This document shows, in pieces, positions 16,847 through 26,278 of a stretch of DNA of 64,000 nucleotides. The translations under genes and the position numbers were made by a program. Position 1 is the stretch's first letter, and each line of letters opens with the position of its first letter. A model generated the notes under the pieces. The model was not told the DNA's origin, ran no database searches, and saw nothing but the letters and a program-made list of their open reading frames with translations. This DNA is from CAWICD01 sp052267165 (lineage in GTDB: Bacteria; Vulcanimicrobiota; Vulcanimicrobiia; Vulcanimicrobiales; Vulcanimicrobiaceae): NCBI GenBank assembly GCA_052267165.1, contig JBKQHO010000027.1:1-64000 (forward strand). Reading direction: 5' to 3'.

Positions 16847-18109
16847 TTAGACGCCGCGCAGTTCGCGGTTCCCCGCGTAGATCCAAACGGCGAGTGCCAG
16901 CGAGGCGGCCCCGCCGCCGACCACCGCGTGGGAAAGCCCGACGACGCTCGCGAGACTGCCGAGCAGCAGCGAGCCCGTCGGAACGAGCCCAAGGATGACC
17001 ATCGAAAAAACGGAGATCGCGCGGCCGCGCATTTCGCCCGGCGAGAGCGTTTGCAGCAGCACGTTCGAGCTCCCCGCAAAGCTGAGCACCGCCAGGCCCA
17101 TCACGACGAGGACCGCGAGCGCGACCGCGAAGACGTGCACGGTCCCCAGCACGATGGCGCTGGCCGACATCAGCACGGCGCTTGCGAACCAGACGGCGCC
17201 GCGCTTGTGGCTGCCCACGATCGCGGTCACGAGCGAGCCGAAGATCGCGCCGACGCCGGTCGCGGCGAGCAGCATGCCGAGGCCGCCGGCGTCGACGTGG
17301 ACGACGTGCGCGGCGTAGGCCGGCAAGAGCTGCGCATAGGGCCGAACCAGCAGACAGGTCACCACCAGCAACAGGATGACGGAACGGAGCACGCGGTCGC
17401 CCCACAGGAAGCGAATTCCGGCGGCCATCGAGGCGAAGACGTGCTCGCGCGCGATCGAACTCGGCGGGGCCGGACGCATGAAGATCAGCGCGACCACCAC
17501 CGCGAGCGTCGCGACCGCGTTGACGTAGAACGAGACGGCCACGCCCGTCGAAAGGATGAGCACGCCCGCGACCGGCGGCCCGATTACGCTCGGACCGTTG
17601 AACGCGATCGAGTTCAAGCCGACGGCGTTACCGACGTACTCGCGCGGAACGAGCAGCGGTACCCAGCTTTGACGAGCCGGCGAATCGAACGACTGGGTCG
17701 CCGAACGCAGCCCGGCCATCATATAGATCTCCCAGAGCGTCAGCAGATGGAAGCTCGCGAGCAGGGCCAGGGCGAGGGCCAGCACCGACTGGGCGACGTT
17801 GGTCACGAACAGCACGCGCCGGCGCGGAAAGCGGTCGGCGACGACGCCGGCGAGCGGCGAGAGCACGAGCACCGGTACGGCCGCCGACGCGCCGAGGATA
17901 CCTAGGTCGAGCGAACCCAGCCGCGCCGTCGGGGCGAGCTTCACGACGAGGTAGCCGAGCGTCGTGATCTGCATCCAGGTTCCGAGGTTGGAGATCGCCA
18001 GCCCAAACCACAGCAAGCGAAAATCCCTGAACCGAAACGGCGCGAGGATCGTGGAGCGGCGTTCGGGGATCTGCTGCTCGAGCGGCGCTCTCGCCCGCGT
18101 CGAGCTCAC
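16847..18109 (-). CDS. MFS transporter (exporter type)
   Basis: A 420-residue integral membrane protein with about 12 hydrophobic segments. It has the loop 2-3 motif V-A-D-R-F-P-R-R-R and the general layout of the MFS_3 (EntS-like) exporter group. The frame is open far upstream, but GTG 18109 overlaps the stop of the cytidylate-kinase-like gene (GTGA, 4 bp) and gives a normal N-terminus (F-R-F-R-D-F-R-L-L-W-F-G). Translational coupling ties it to that gene. The substrate cannot be read from sequence. Confidence 0.85.
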   Translation of the reverse strand: MSSTRARAPLEQQIPERRSTILAPFRFRDFRLLWFGLAISNLGTWMQITTLGYLVVKLAPTARLGSLDLGILGASAAVPVLVLSPLAGVVADRFPRRRVLFVTNVAQSVLALALALLASFHLLTLWEIYMMAGLRSATQSFDSPARQSWVPLLVPREYVGNAVGLNSIAFNGPSVIGPPVAGVLILSTGVAVSFYVNAVATLAVVVALIFMRPAPPSSIAREHVFASMAAGIRFLWGDRVLRSVILLLVVTCLLVRPYAQLLPAYAAHVVHVDAGGLGMLLAATGVGAIFGSLVTAIVGSHKRGAVWFASAVLMSASAIVLGTVHVFAVALAVLVVMGLAVLSFAGSSNVLLQTLSPGEMRGRAISVFSMVILGLVPTGSLLLGSLASVVGLSHAVVGGGAASLALAVWIYAGNRELRGV

Positions 18110-18735
18110 GTGCTCCCGGCCGAAGCGGCGCGCACGGCGGCGAGCACGATCTCGACCGCGCCCTCCATGCCGAAGCGCGACGTGTCGAGCAGCAGATCGT
18201 AGAAGTGCGGATCGCCCCACACGATCTTGTAGCGCTCCCGAGTGAAGGAGCGGCGCTTGGCGTCGACGCGGTCGATCTCGGCCCCGGCCCGAGCTCGCGG
18301 AATTCCGAACGCCTCGACGATCCGCTCGATGCGCCAGGTGCGCTCGGCGGTCAAGAACACGCGCACCAGATCGGGCCGCGCCCCGAGGACCGCGCCCGCG
18401 TTGCGCCCCAGGATCACGACGTTGCCGCCTGCCGCCGTTTCCCGGATGGCCCGCTCGATCTCGCGCCGCACGGATTCGTCGAACTCGTCCGCGCCCCGTG
18501 AGGCCGCCCCGGAAAGAACCTCCGCTGTCCCCTCTCCCAGACCGCGCAGCATCCGTTCCGAGAAGGACGCCTCGTTGATCGCCCGCGCCGACACCTCCTC
18601 GGCCGAGGTCCCCAGGCGCGCCGCGACCGCCTTCGGGAGCTGCTCGGTTAGGAGCACGTAGCCGAGCGCCTGGGCGACCCCGTCCGCCACGCCCAGCCCC
18701 GCGGCACCGTACTCGCGCGAAATCGTCACGATCAC
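18106..18735 (-). CDS. Cytidylate kinase-like family protein
   Basis: A 209-residue P-loop-like kinase of the Cytidylate_kin2 group. It begins M-I-V-T-I-S-R-E-Y-G-A-A-G, the usual start of this family, and has the internal G-R-N-A-G-A-V-L and D-x-x-R-x-x-F-x-x-x-R-Y signatures. Members phosphorylate unknown small substrates and often stand alone or beside transporters. It is divergent from bchL, so the 18736-18919 spacer must hold both promoters, and the Crp-like palindrome there could affect both. Confidence 0.8.
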   Translation of the reverse strand: MIVTISREYGAAGLGVADGVAQALGYVLLTEQLPKAVAARLGTSAEEVSARAINEASFSERMLRGLGEGTAEVLSGAASRGADEFDESVRREIERAIRETAAGGNVVILGRNAGAVLGARPDLVRVFLTAERTWRIERIVEAFGIPRARAGAEIDRVDAKRRSFTRERYKIVWGDPHFYDLLLDTSRFGMEGAVEIVLAAVRAASAGST

Positions 18736-18848
18736 GCCCGGGAGTTTCGCTCAGGCAGCGGCCTTCGCCCGGGGCGCTTGCCGGCACGTTCCAAGCCCTT
18801 CTGCAACGGGCAAGGCGCTCGATTGCAAGCGGGGCGGCTCGAGCCAGG

Positions 18849-18862
18849 GTGATGGCTGTCAC
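18849..18862. promoter_or_regulatory. Crp-like palindrome upstream of bchL
   Basis: GTGA-TGGCTG-TCAC has centre 18855.5. Exactly 22 nt downstream of the core comes TACGGT (18885-18890), a weak -10 that keeps TA...T. That predicts transcription from about 18897 with the site at -41.5, and a 23-nt leader before the ATG. Confidence 0.65.
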
Positions 18863-18919
18863 GGTGCTCCAGGGGCCCTGCGGCTACGGTTGAGAAAGCA
18901 GCCACCGGGGGATTTAGGA

Positions 18920-19756
18920 ATGCTTAAAATCGCGGTCTATGGTAAGGGCGGAATCGGCAAGAGCACGTTCTCGTCGAACCTGTCGGCCGCGTTTGGGCGC
19001 CTGGGCAAGAAGACGATCCAAGTGGGTTGCGATCCCAAGCACGATTCGACGTTCACGCTGACGGGCTCGCTCATCCCGACCGTGGTCGAAGTGCTCTCTT
19101 CCTACAAGTTCAAGACCGACGAGATCGACCGTGAAGAGATCATCTTCAACGGCAAGTTCGGGGTCGATTGCGTCGAGGCGGGCGGACCGCCTGCCGGTGC
19201 CGGCTGCGGCGGGTACGTCGTCGGCGAGACCGTCAAGCTCCTCGAAAAGTTCGGCGTCTACAAAGACTACGAGGTCATGGTCTTCGACGTGCTGGGCGAC
19301 GTCGTGTGCGGCGGGTTCTCGGCGCCGCTGCAGCACTCGGAGCAGGTCATCATCGTCGCGACCAACGACTTCGACTCGATCTTCGCGGCCAACCGGATCG
19401 CCACCGCGATCACGATCAAGCAAAAGACCGGCGGCGGCACGCTGGCCGGGATCGTCGCCAACCGCGCTTCCGACGCTGAGCTGATCGGGCCGTTCGCGGA
19501 GCGGATCGGGACGGTCTGCCTCGCATGCATTCCCGAGTCGCCCGACGTGCGCAAGTCGCGCCTGACCGCTCAGACGGTCTTCGAGATCGACCCCAGCGGC
19601 GCGCTTGGCGCGCCCTGGACGGAACTCGCGAACCGGCTCCTGGCCGGCGTTCCGCTCACCGTCCCCACCCCGATCCCGGAGCGCGAGCTCTTCAGACAGC
19701 TCGGCGCCGATTACGTTCGTCCACCGGACATCCCCGCACCCGCGATCGCGGTCTAG
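18920..19756 (+). CDS. bchL: Dark-operative protochlorophyllide reductase iron protein (BchL)
   Basis: BchL is the ATP-dependent, NifH-like electron donor to the BchN-BchB complex that reduces ring D of protochlorophyllide without light. The protein is 278 residues. It has the P-loop G-K-G-G-I-G-K-S-T at 8-16, Cys96 (G-A-G-C-G-G-Y) and Cys130 (D-V-V-C-G-G-F) as 4Fe-4S ligands, and the G-C-D-P-K-H-D-S-T switch. The start M-L-K-I-A-V-Y-G matches the family; an upstream in-frame TTG at 18890 lies inside the predicted -10 region. It is separated from bchNB by 28 kb but shares their upstream palindrome. The stop overlaps the stop of the convergent gene in a CTAG sequence. Confidence 0.97.
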   Translation: MLKIAVYGKGGIGKSTFSSNLSAAFGRLGKKTIQVGCDPKHDSTFTLTGSLIPTVVEVLSSYKFKTDEIDREEIIFNGKFGVDCVEAGGPPAGAGCGGYVVGETVKLLEKFGVYKDYEVMVFDVLGDVVCGGFSAPLQHSEQVIIVATNDFDSIFAANRIATAITIKQKTGGGTLAGIVANRASDAELIGPFAERIGTVCLACIPESPDVRKSRLTAQTVFEIDPSGALGAPWTELANRLLAGVPLTVPTPIPERELFRQLGADYVRPPDIPAPAIAV

Positions 19757-21516
19757 TCGCTAAACGCTCCCCGCCGGACGACCGGCGAAGCGAATTTCGC
19801 GCGCAGCTCGTCGAGCTCGCGCTTGCGTTCGTGCGCGACGACCCGCGTGTACGCCAGCGCCGCCGCTGCGGCGAGGCGTTCCAGAATCTCGGCTTCCTCC
19901 GGATCGATGTCGGTCGCGTTGTCGTGCGGACCGTAGAGCGTGAAGCCGAGCAGATCGCGGCCCAGGACGACCGGAACGGCGATCACCGGTGTGCGCGGCT
20001 CGGGGGGCAGGTCCGCCCGCTGCCAGCGAATGTCGCCGAAGCGCAGCGTCGCTAGATCGGCGCGCAGCACCCGCACCAGCAGATCGTCGGCGTCGAGCTC
20101 GAGAGCCGTGCGTTCGTCCCAGCCGATCGCGTAGACGCGCCGGTACGTCCTGCGTTCGGCGACGAGCGCGAACGTGGCAGCCGACGTCAGTGCGAGCTCT
20201 TCGCGGGGCTCGCGAGCCAGCGCCTCGTGCACGGCCTGCACGCTTGCGGCTTCGACCAGCGAGCGTGCAATGCGCTCGAGATACTCTTGCGCGTGGAAAC
20301 GCTTACGAAAGACGAGCCGCTCCAAAAGACGTTCGGCGCGCTGATGCACTTTGTCGAGCAGCACGCCGATGAGAATCGAGGTCGCGGCGGTGAGCGCGCG
20401 CGCCAGATGGCGCTCCTCGATGAGCGTTCCCGTCAGCCACTCGAGCAGGCCGACCAGGACCACCAAGCCCGATGTGAACGCGGTGAAGACGACGGCGCGG
20501 TTGACGAAGTACGTGACGTCGAAGACGCGATACTTGATCACCGCATAGGCGATCGAGACCGGCATGACCAGTGCCAGCGTATTGGAGATCGGATAGATCG
20601 CGGTCGGAAGACCGGGCAAATAGTCGAAGCTCAACGCGACGAAGGCCGCGGTCATTCCCCAGATCGCGATCTTCAACCGCTGGCGATTCGCCTCGTCGTG
20701 GCGAACGTAGCTTGCGACGAGCAAGACGATCGTCGTCAGGTACGCGCCGAGTGCCGGAACGTCGTCGAGCAGACGATAGTCCGGGACGAAAGTCGTCACC
20801 ACCAGGTACGCCAGCGCTCCGTAGTAGAGCAGCCCGACGACGACGACGGCGGTGACCGGCTCGAGCGCGCGACGTTCCCAGCCGGCCGGTGCGTCGGAGG
20901 GAAAGCGCAGCACGAACGGCAGGAGCGGCAGCGCGCTGAAGCCGGAGAACAGCGTACGCGCGATGACGTAAAACGGAACCAAGAGTTCCTCGGGCAAGAA
21001 CGTGTAGAACGGCTCGAGCGCATCGAGCGGCACGGTCCCGATGCAATACAGGTACAGCCAAAACGTCATCCAGCCGGGCCGGAACACGAAGAGTCCGGTG
21101 CCGATGAGGATGAACAGCGCCGACGTGGCGACCTCGCTCGCGATCAGCAGCGCCTCCAGCGGGCTGTACGGCGCGCGCGCGACGACGGCCCGAAGCGACA
21201 CCTGGCGCGCTCCACCGCGCCCCGTCACCGCAAACGTAAAGCTCTCGCCCGGTGAAGGAGCGAGCAGCCGGATGCGCTCGAAGGGCGAGATTGACGAGGA
21301 GACGATGTTCTGGCCGGCCGCTATCCCGGCCCGGGCTGCCGGCGAGTTCGGCGCAACCGCGTCGACCGTTCCGCTCCACCGGTCCATGCGAAGGCCGAGC
21401 GTCCCGCCGCTGCGCACGCCCAACGTGGCCGTCGGCAGGACGACCGCAAGCAGCAGCAGGCTCACGGGAATGACGAGCCAGCTCCGGACGTCTGCCGACC
21501 TCACGCCAGCCTTCAT
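19753..21516 (-). CDS. Membrane protein with N-terminal PDZ and C-terminal GAF-like domain
   Basis: A 587-residue protein. It has an N-terminal membrane helix, a PDZ-like domain at about 35-105 (S-P-A-A-R-A-G-I-A-A-G-Q), seven or more membrane helices at about 115-370, a linker helix, and a GAF-like domain at about 420-560. No histidine kinase, GGDEF or phosphatase domain is visible, so it is a possible sensor without an obvious output. The ATG at 21516 has AAGGAGG six bases upstream; the ATG at 21522 abuts that sequence. It ends inside the bchL stop region (4-bp tail overlap), so its transcript is antisense to the end of bchL. Confidence 0.7.
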   Translation of the reverse strand: MKAGVRSADVRSWLVIPVSLLLLAVVLPTATLGVRSGGTLGLRMDRWSGTVDAVAPNSPAARAGIAAGQNIVSSSISPFERIRLLAPSPGESFTFAVTGRGGARQVSLRAVVARAPYSPLEALLIASEVATSALFILIGTGLFVFRPGWMTFWLYLYCIGTVPLDALEPFYTFLPEELLVPFYVIARTLFSGFSALPLLPFVLRFPSDAPAGWERRALEPVTAVVVVGLLYYGALAYLVVTTFVPDYRLLDDVPALGAYLTTIVLLVASYVRHDEANRQRLKIAIWGMTAAFVALSFDYLPGLPTAIYPISNTLALVMPVSIAYAVIKYRVFDVTYFVNRAVVFTAFTSGLVVLVGLLEWLTGTLIEERHLARALTAATSILIGVLLDKVHQRAERLLERLVFRKRFHAQEYLERIARSLVEAASVQAVHEALAREPREELALTSAATFALVAERRTYRRVYAIGWDERTALELDADDLLVRVLRADLATLRFGDIRWQRADLPPEPRTPVIAVPVVLGRDLLGFTLYGPHDNATDIDPEEAEILERLAAAAALAYTRVVAHERKRELDELRAKFASPVVRRGAFSD

Positions 21517-21539
21517 CCGCATCCTCCTTGCGAGGGATT

Positions 21540-22272
21540 ATAGCGCACTCAGCTGCCGAGCACCGGACGGCGCGCCCGAAAGCCGGAGCAAGGAGGATTG
21601 CAGCAGGAGCGCCGCCGCCGTGGCGCTCGCAAACGCGAAGCTCAGGCCGTCGTGGCCCAGCGCCCGGGCGTAGCACACTGCGGGTTGAACCGACGATCGC
21701 AGCCGTTGCGGAGCAAACGCTCCCGCGCGCAAGCACCGCGTGAGGCGTACGCGGCCATCTCAGCCGCAGACAGTGTATGAACCACCCGCTGCCATTCCGA
21801 GTGACAACTGCCGCTCCCGACAGCGATGGCGCCTATTGCGTTGCTGCGGCTCGAGCGGCAGTCCCTGGCTACATCGTGGTCGTGAGGAGCATTCCGCCGA
21901 GACCAGGAAAAATCGAGGGCTGGTGCTTGAGGAGGCGCCCCCTCAGACAAGACAAACGTAGGCCACGCTCGGTGGCGGCAGCAGATCGACTCGCGATACT
22001 ATAACCGCTTCGAACTCTGCCTCGGTTCGAACCGCGACGAAGACTGCACCGAAGCGATCTGAAGCAAGACTCCTCCAACACGGCCTTTGTCCGGCGCTGT
22101 AGCGGCAGCTCAGGATAGGAAAGGCGGCGATTGAGGACATGACCGCATGATTCAGGAGTGCGGCGTCGGGCCCGGACTCGAATCGCAGGACACAATGCAA
22201 CTGATGGTCGTGGAAGCCGGTAACGTCGAACAGCAGCTGGACTTGGTCGAATATTTCCGCCGGATAGTCCAT
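21540..22272 (-). pseudogene. Decayed condensation-domain-like gene
   Basis: From the ATG at 22272 the minus strand reads about 109 plausible residues. They include F-D-V-T-G-F-H-D-H-Q-L-H-C-V-L-R-F-E and F-P-I-L-S-C-R-Y-S, resembling the N-terminus of condensation-domain or alcohol-acetyltransferase-like proteins. The frame then stops near 21943. Fragments that could continue it (T-L-S-A-A-E-M-A-A-Y and onward to 21540) are in other frames. No H-H-x-x-x-D-G motif can be recovered. I read it as a frameshifted, truncated remnant; the family call is tentative. Confidence 0.4.
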
Positions 22273-22903
22273 TCGCTGTAATTTCTCTTGATTTCCGACA
22301 TTTCCCCATAAAGACGGCTCATAGCCCACCGCCCAAGAACCTATACTCCCGTGCCGGGCGCCTTGACGGATATGCCTGACTCCTCTTTGATTATACCGTA
22401 TTGCCGCATCGATCCGCTTGACTTTCACGTGGGAAGTTCGATCGAAGCGGGTCAACTGAGGTGAAGACACGATTCGGCCTTTTAGTAGCTGAGATCGGAG
22501 AGCACACGATCCGCAACGCGCTCCCGGGCCGATGCCGCAGTCTCGAGTCAGCTTACGCGAAGGCACGACCGCTGCCGGCGAGACTAAGAAAGGGCGGCTG
22601 GACCTGTCGGCAAATCGCTTACGAATTGAATGCGCGCGGATTGAAGCCGCCGAGCAAGTGCAAGTGATCGCCATGTGCAGACGTCGCCCCCAACTCTCGG
22701 GTTCGCTACCGTTACTTTTTGCACGAAGAACAAGGCGGCCCCAAGGTCAGTCTCATGGCATAGAAGCGGCCCTAGCGAAGCGCAGACTGGCCGTCAAGAA
22801 CGGGGAGAGCGACCCAAGGGGATCGAACATCGGAACCATCTGGCGAATACCGGTTAAGCGGTATTCACCCGCGGTGCACCGTGTTGACGGAAGGCAGCGG
22901 ACC
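22273..22903. other. No intact gene; possible gene debris
   Basis: About 630 bp without a convincing gene. A short plus-strand frame at 22461-22667 ends with R-Q-I-A-Y-E-L-N-A-R-G-L-K-P-P, faintly like the helix-turn-helix tail of serine recombinases, but the rest does not match. Base composition is less GC-rich than the flanks, fitting old horizontally acquired debris. Confidence 0.35.
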
Positions 22904-23743
22904 ATGGATTTCGATACGGTCGCGGCGGCGTGGTCGCGCTGGTGGCCAACCTTCGAGCGCGGGGCGGGAGCGGTGAGCGCGCGGATTATCGAGCTCGCCG
23001 AGGTCGAGCCGGGCGATCGCGTGCTCGACGTCGGGACGGGACTCGGCGAGCCGGCCCTCGCAGCGGCGCGTCGCGCTGGACCGAGCGGAGCGGTGATTGC
23101 CATCGATCGCTCTCCAGCGATGCTTGCACTCGGCCGCGAGCGCGCTCGGCGCGAGGGCATAGACAACGTCGTGTTCGTGGAAGCCGACTTCGAATCGTAC
23201 GACGGCGGCGCACCATTTGACGCGATGGTGAGCCGCTGGGGCATCATGTTTTCGGCCGACGTGCAAGCTGCACTCGTGCGGCTTCGAGCGCAGCTTGCAC
23301 CGGGCGCACGGTTCGCAGCGGCGACCTGGGGGCTGCCGCGAGAAGTGCCAGTGATTTCACTGACGATCGCCGCCGCGGCGCGTCTCTTCGAAACGCCGAT
23401 GCCGCCGCTCGAGGGTAGCCCGTTCGCCCTGCACGACGGCGCGGAACTGGCGCGGATGTTTTCGGCGGCCGGTTTCGAGAATGTCCTGCTCGAGGACCTC
23501 ACCGTCGTCTTTCCATTCGACTCGGCAGCGCAGTACTACGCGCACGTCACCGAGGTCGCACCGCCGATCCAAGGGCTGCTCGCGCGCTTGGACGACGAAC
23601 GGCGCTCCGCGTTGCGTGACGCCGTCGAGCGCACGGTTATCGAGCGCTTCACGCACGACGGAGCGATTCGAATGCCCAATCGCGCGCTAATCGCCAGCGG
23701 CTCGAATCCGTCCGCGCGTGCCAAGGGAGCGACGGTGCCGTAA
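22904..23743 (+). CDS. Class I SAM-dependent methyltransferase
   Basis: A 279-residue protein of the UbiE/MenG-like class I methyltransferase group. Motif I is V-L-D-V-G-T-G-L-G-E-P (about residues 43-53). An acidic residue follows strand 2 (V-I-A-I-D-R-S), motif II is V-E-A-D-F-E-S-Y, and the C-terminal lid is variable. The ATG at 22904 has a weak AAGG upstream. It stands alone between non-coding stretches. The substrate is unknown; I see no reason to call it BchM. Confidence 0.8.
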   Translation: MDFDTVAAAWSRWWPTFERGAGAVSARIIELAEVEPGDRVLDVGTGLGEPALAAARRAGPSGAVIAIDRSPAMLALGRERARREGIDNVVFVEADFESYDGGAPFDAMVSRWGIMFSADVQAALVRLRAQLAPGARFAAATWGLPREVPVISLTIAAAARLFETPMPPLEGSPFALHDGAELARMFSAAGFENVLLEDLTVVFPFDSAAQYYAHVTEVAPPIQGLLARLDDERRSALRDAVERTVIERFTHDGAIRMPNRALIASGSNPSARAKGATVP

Positions 23744-24168
23744 AGCTCGCCGAGAACGAGGCTCGCGCCGGCGCTTTCGGCGCGGGCGGCGAAGCTCGAA
23801 CATGCGAGGGGAAACGTCAAGCGGCAGGGCGGGACTGTCACGTCATGATGGTTTGGCAATGCACCGCTAGTAGCGACCTGCAACGTGGCACTGGCCAAGA
23901 GTGGATCAAGTAACTACCACATGGCGCAGCATTATTGCGGACAACAGTTGCTTAGTGGCGCTCGGCCGGCGCGAGGAGACCTTACCCGCAAGCGAGTCCT
24001 CAGGCTCAGTCGAACGCGCAAGTAAACCTCCCAATCAAGCGAAGTCAGAGCTTGCCTTCGGCTAGGGAAACAAGAATGGCCGTCGAACCGTAACGCGCGA
24101 CTGCTGCTCGTCGCCTATTATGGGCGCTACGATGGCCGAGCGTCGAACCTCTGAGGACCGCGATTGAG
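23744..24168. other. Gene-free spacer
   Basis: About 425 bp between the methyltransferase and the SnoaL-like gene. I see no credible reading frame, strong hairpin or repeat. It presumably contains the promoter of the downstream gene. Confidence 0.5.
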
Positions 24169-24720
24169 ATGAAAGAGGAACTGTACCTCGCCACGCACAT
24201 GCGTGCGGTTACGTCGAGGCTCGGCTTTGCTGTCGCGGCATGGATACTGATGATACTTGGAGCGATCGCATTCGTTAGCGCCGCCGATCAAAGCCGAGAC
24301 ACCGTTACAATTCAGCTTCTCGAATCCCGGCAAGCGGACGCATGGAACCAGCACGATGCAAAGGCCTATGCCAGCCTCTTTACCGATGACGCCGATGTGG
24401 TGAACGTGCTCGGCTGGTGGTGGAAAGGACGCACCGAACTAGAAGATAAGCTGGGTGCAGCCTTCGCGTCCGTATTTCAAGCGAGCAGGCTTACCATCAC
24501 GAACGTGGACGTTCGGTTCCCGACTCCTGATGTCGCGATCGCCCACGTGCGTTGGACGATGACCGGTGCAGAGAATCCAACCGGAGGACCAGATTCTCAC
24601 GCACCCATGATCGGGATTCAAACTCAAGTGTTGAGACGGGCGTCCGGCACGTGGTTGATCTCTGCTTTCCAGAACACCAACAGTATACCCGAGACACCGT
24701 TCCCGCCTCCACCCAGGTAG
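24169..24720 (+). CDS. Exported SnoaL/DUF4440-like (SgcJ/EcaC family) protein
   Basis: A 183-residue protein. An N-terminal hydrophobic segment (about 18-37, ending S-A-A-D) should act as a signal or anchor. The rest is an NTF2-like fold of the SgcJ/EcaC type: A-D-A-W-N-x-H-D-A-K-A-Y-A-S-L-F-T-D-D-A-D-V-V-N, then W-x-x-G-R-x-x-L and a central beta-sheet. Catalytic function is usually unknown in this group. A second ATG at 24199 would also give a good signal peptide. Confidence 0.75.
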   Translation: MKEELYLATHMRAVTSRLGFAVAAWILMILGAIAFVSAADQSRDTVTIQLLESRQADAWNQHDAKAYASLFTDDADVVNVLGWWWKGRTELEDKLGAAFASVFQASRLTITNVDVRFPTPDVAIAHVRWTMTGAENPTGGPDSHAPMIGIQTQVLRRASGTWLISAFQNTNSIPETPFPPPPR

Positions 24721-24874
24721 CGGTTGACGAGTAACCGCGAGGGCGATCGAGGACGGGAGCGAGCGCATCAGCAGCGCGACCCTCGATGCGTGCGGTTACG
24801 TCGCACCGTCCAAGCGGCGCCGAGTCGCTTTGGGTACGTAAAGGGAGCCCGTAGCTCGACCCTTACGATTTCGC

Positions 24875-25093
24875 TCACGTCTCGAGGTCTTCGATCCGGG
24901 ATTCGAGGCGCTCCAAGCGCCGATCGACGCGATCGAAGCCGACTCGCATTTCGGTTCGCAGTCCCAACATGTCGGTTCGCATTTCAGTTCGCAGCTCGGG
25001 CAGCTCGGCCTTCGTGGCCGTCTGCTCGAACTTCTCGGCGACGAAATCGCGAAAGTCGATCAGCGCGGCGAGGATCTCCTCGTTTCCAGGCAT
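24875..25093 (-). CDS. Small coiled-coil protein
   Basis: A 72-residue hydrophilic protein from the ATG at 25093. It is almost wholly helical by composition, with heptad-like charge spacing and an imperfect internal repeat (L-R-T-E-M-R-T-D-M and L-R-T-E-M-R-V-G-F), ending R-R-L-E-R-L-E-S-R-I-E-D-L-E-T. Such peptides occur beside mobile or toxin-like genes in many genomes. It lies back to back with a Uma2 remnant. No function can be assigned. Confidence 0.5.
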   Translation of the reverse strand: MPGNEEILAALIDFRDFVAEKFEQTATKAELPELRTEMRTDMLGLRTEMRVGFDRVDRRLERLESRIEDLET

Positions 25094-25155
25094 CGCGCCT
25101 CTGTTGGCCGCGGCCCGGCCCGTTCCCGCCGACGTGTCTACGAACAGAGCAGTAG

Positions 25156-25530
25156 GATCCGTGGGGCAGGACCGACCCCAAAGCCCGAGCGGCATCGGCC
25201 CGACCCCAGGTCGCAACGATCGATCTTTCGACCGATCCGCCGCCTGATATCGTCGTCGAAATCGACATCTCGCGTGCTCGACTCGATAAGCTGGAGCTCT
25301 ACGTGGGTCTTAGCGTGCCCGAGCTTTGGCGCTACGATGGAGACCGCCTTACGGCATTCCGCCTCGAGCACGGCCGATACGCGGAGACCGCGCACAGCGT
25401 CGCCGTCCCCTGGCTACCTATAGCTGGCTTAGAGCGACCTCTCGCCATGCTCGCCTGCGCAAAGCCAACGCAGATTGCGTCGGCATGGCAGCAATGGCTC
25501 GATACAAACGCGCCACGTTGCAACAGCTGA
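25156..25530 (+). pseudogene. Uma2-family (DUF820) nuclease remnant, N-terminus missing
   Basis: The frame is open from 25156 to the stop at 25530 without a plausible start. It encodes only the C-terminal half of a Uma2 protein: I-D-L-S-T-D-P-P-P-D-I-V-V-E-I-D-I-S (active-site strand D...E), then L-D-K-L-E-L-Y and V-P-E-L-W-R-Y-D-G. The N-terminal 80-90 residues are absent. One of three broken Uma2 genes in this window. Confidence 0.7.
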
Positions 25531-25640
25531 TTCTTCACGGCGGGTCCCCAGCGTCACCCCGCCAAGCTCGCCGCGCCGATCAGCGCACGCGTCGCGAGAA
25601 GGTTTAGCAGTACGCTATTCACGTCGCGGCCGCGCCGCGC

Positions 25641-26228
25641 TCACCAATTCTCCGAGCCGGGCGCGCCTTTGATCGGCCCGACCAGCCGCGACGTGACCCA
25701 GCCGCCGTAGTAACCGCCCTCTTGCGGCTTCACCCGCTCCTCGCCGACGTAGCACGCATCCATCTTGGCGGCGTAAAAGGCGAAAAACCCAGCAATGCGT
25801 TCGTATCCCATCTGCAAGTCGGTCAGCGGCTCGGGGTAGCTCCAAGCGCCTGTCCGAACGATCCTGTCGCCGGCGACGACGTTGTACGCGAAGGCGATGC
25901 CTTTCCATTCGCACAGCGTCCAAAACGCCGTCCGGACGAGCGATTCAAGCACGCAGTCCTGGGGCGGGACGTAATAACACGGGGCGCCGGCGGTTTCGAC
26001 GACGCGCATCGCGCGGATCGTATCGGCGAGCGTACGCCCGCCGAACTCGACGCGCACGCGGTCCGTCACGTGCTCGACGCGCGGAGGGCGCGGATAGTCC
26101 CACACCGATTCTTGGCCAGGCCCTGGTTTCACGATCGCCTCGGCGGGCGGGCGCAGGCGCTCGACGGCACGCGCGCGCGCAACGTGCCGCGCGAGCGTCT
26201 CGGGCGAGGGTGACGGCAGCGTCGACAT
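25641..26228 (-). CDS. DUF427 domain-containing protein
   Basis: A 195-residue cytosolic protein. The DUF427 core is plain: W-D-Y-P-R-P-P-R-V-E, V-R-V-E-F-G-G-R-T-L-A-D-T, E-T-A-G-A-P-C-Y-Y-V-P-P-Q-D, then C-E-W-K-G-I-A and W-S-Y-P-E-P. The biochemical role of DUF427 is not established. It is divergent from the ABC transporter genes with only about 50 bp between starts. Confidence 0.85.
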   Translation of the reverse strand: MSTLPSPSPETLARHVARARAVERLRPPAEAIVKPGPGQESVWDYPRPPRVEHVTDRVRVEFGGRTLADTIRAMRVVETAGAPCYYVPPQDCVLESLVRTAFWTLCEWKGIAFAYNVVAGDRIVRTGAWSYPEPLTDLQMGYERIAGFFAFYAAKMDACYVGEERVKPQEGGYYGGWVTSRLVGPIKGAPGSENW

Positions 26229-26278
26229 CTCCGGTGGGGGTTCGCGGCCGGAATGCTGAACGACCTGGCGGACGACGC

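Noticed and set aside
22461..22667. Possible recombinase C-terminal fragment
   Set aside because: Only about 15 residues resemble a recombinase helix-turn-helix; the rest matches nothing.
22904..23743. Calling the methyltransferase BchM or BchU
   Set aside because: Only generic class I motifs are visible and it is not linked to bch genes.
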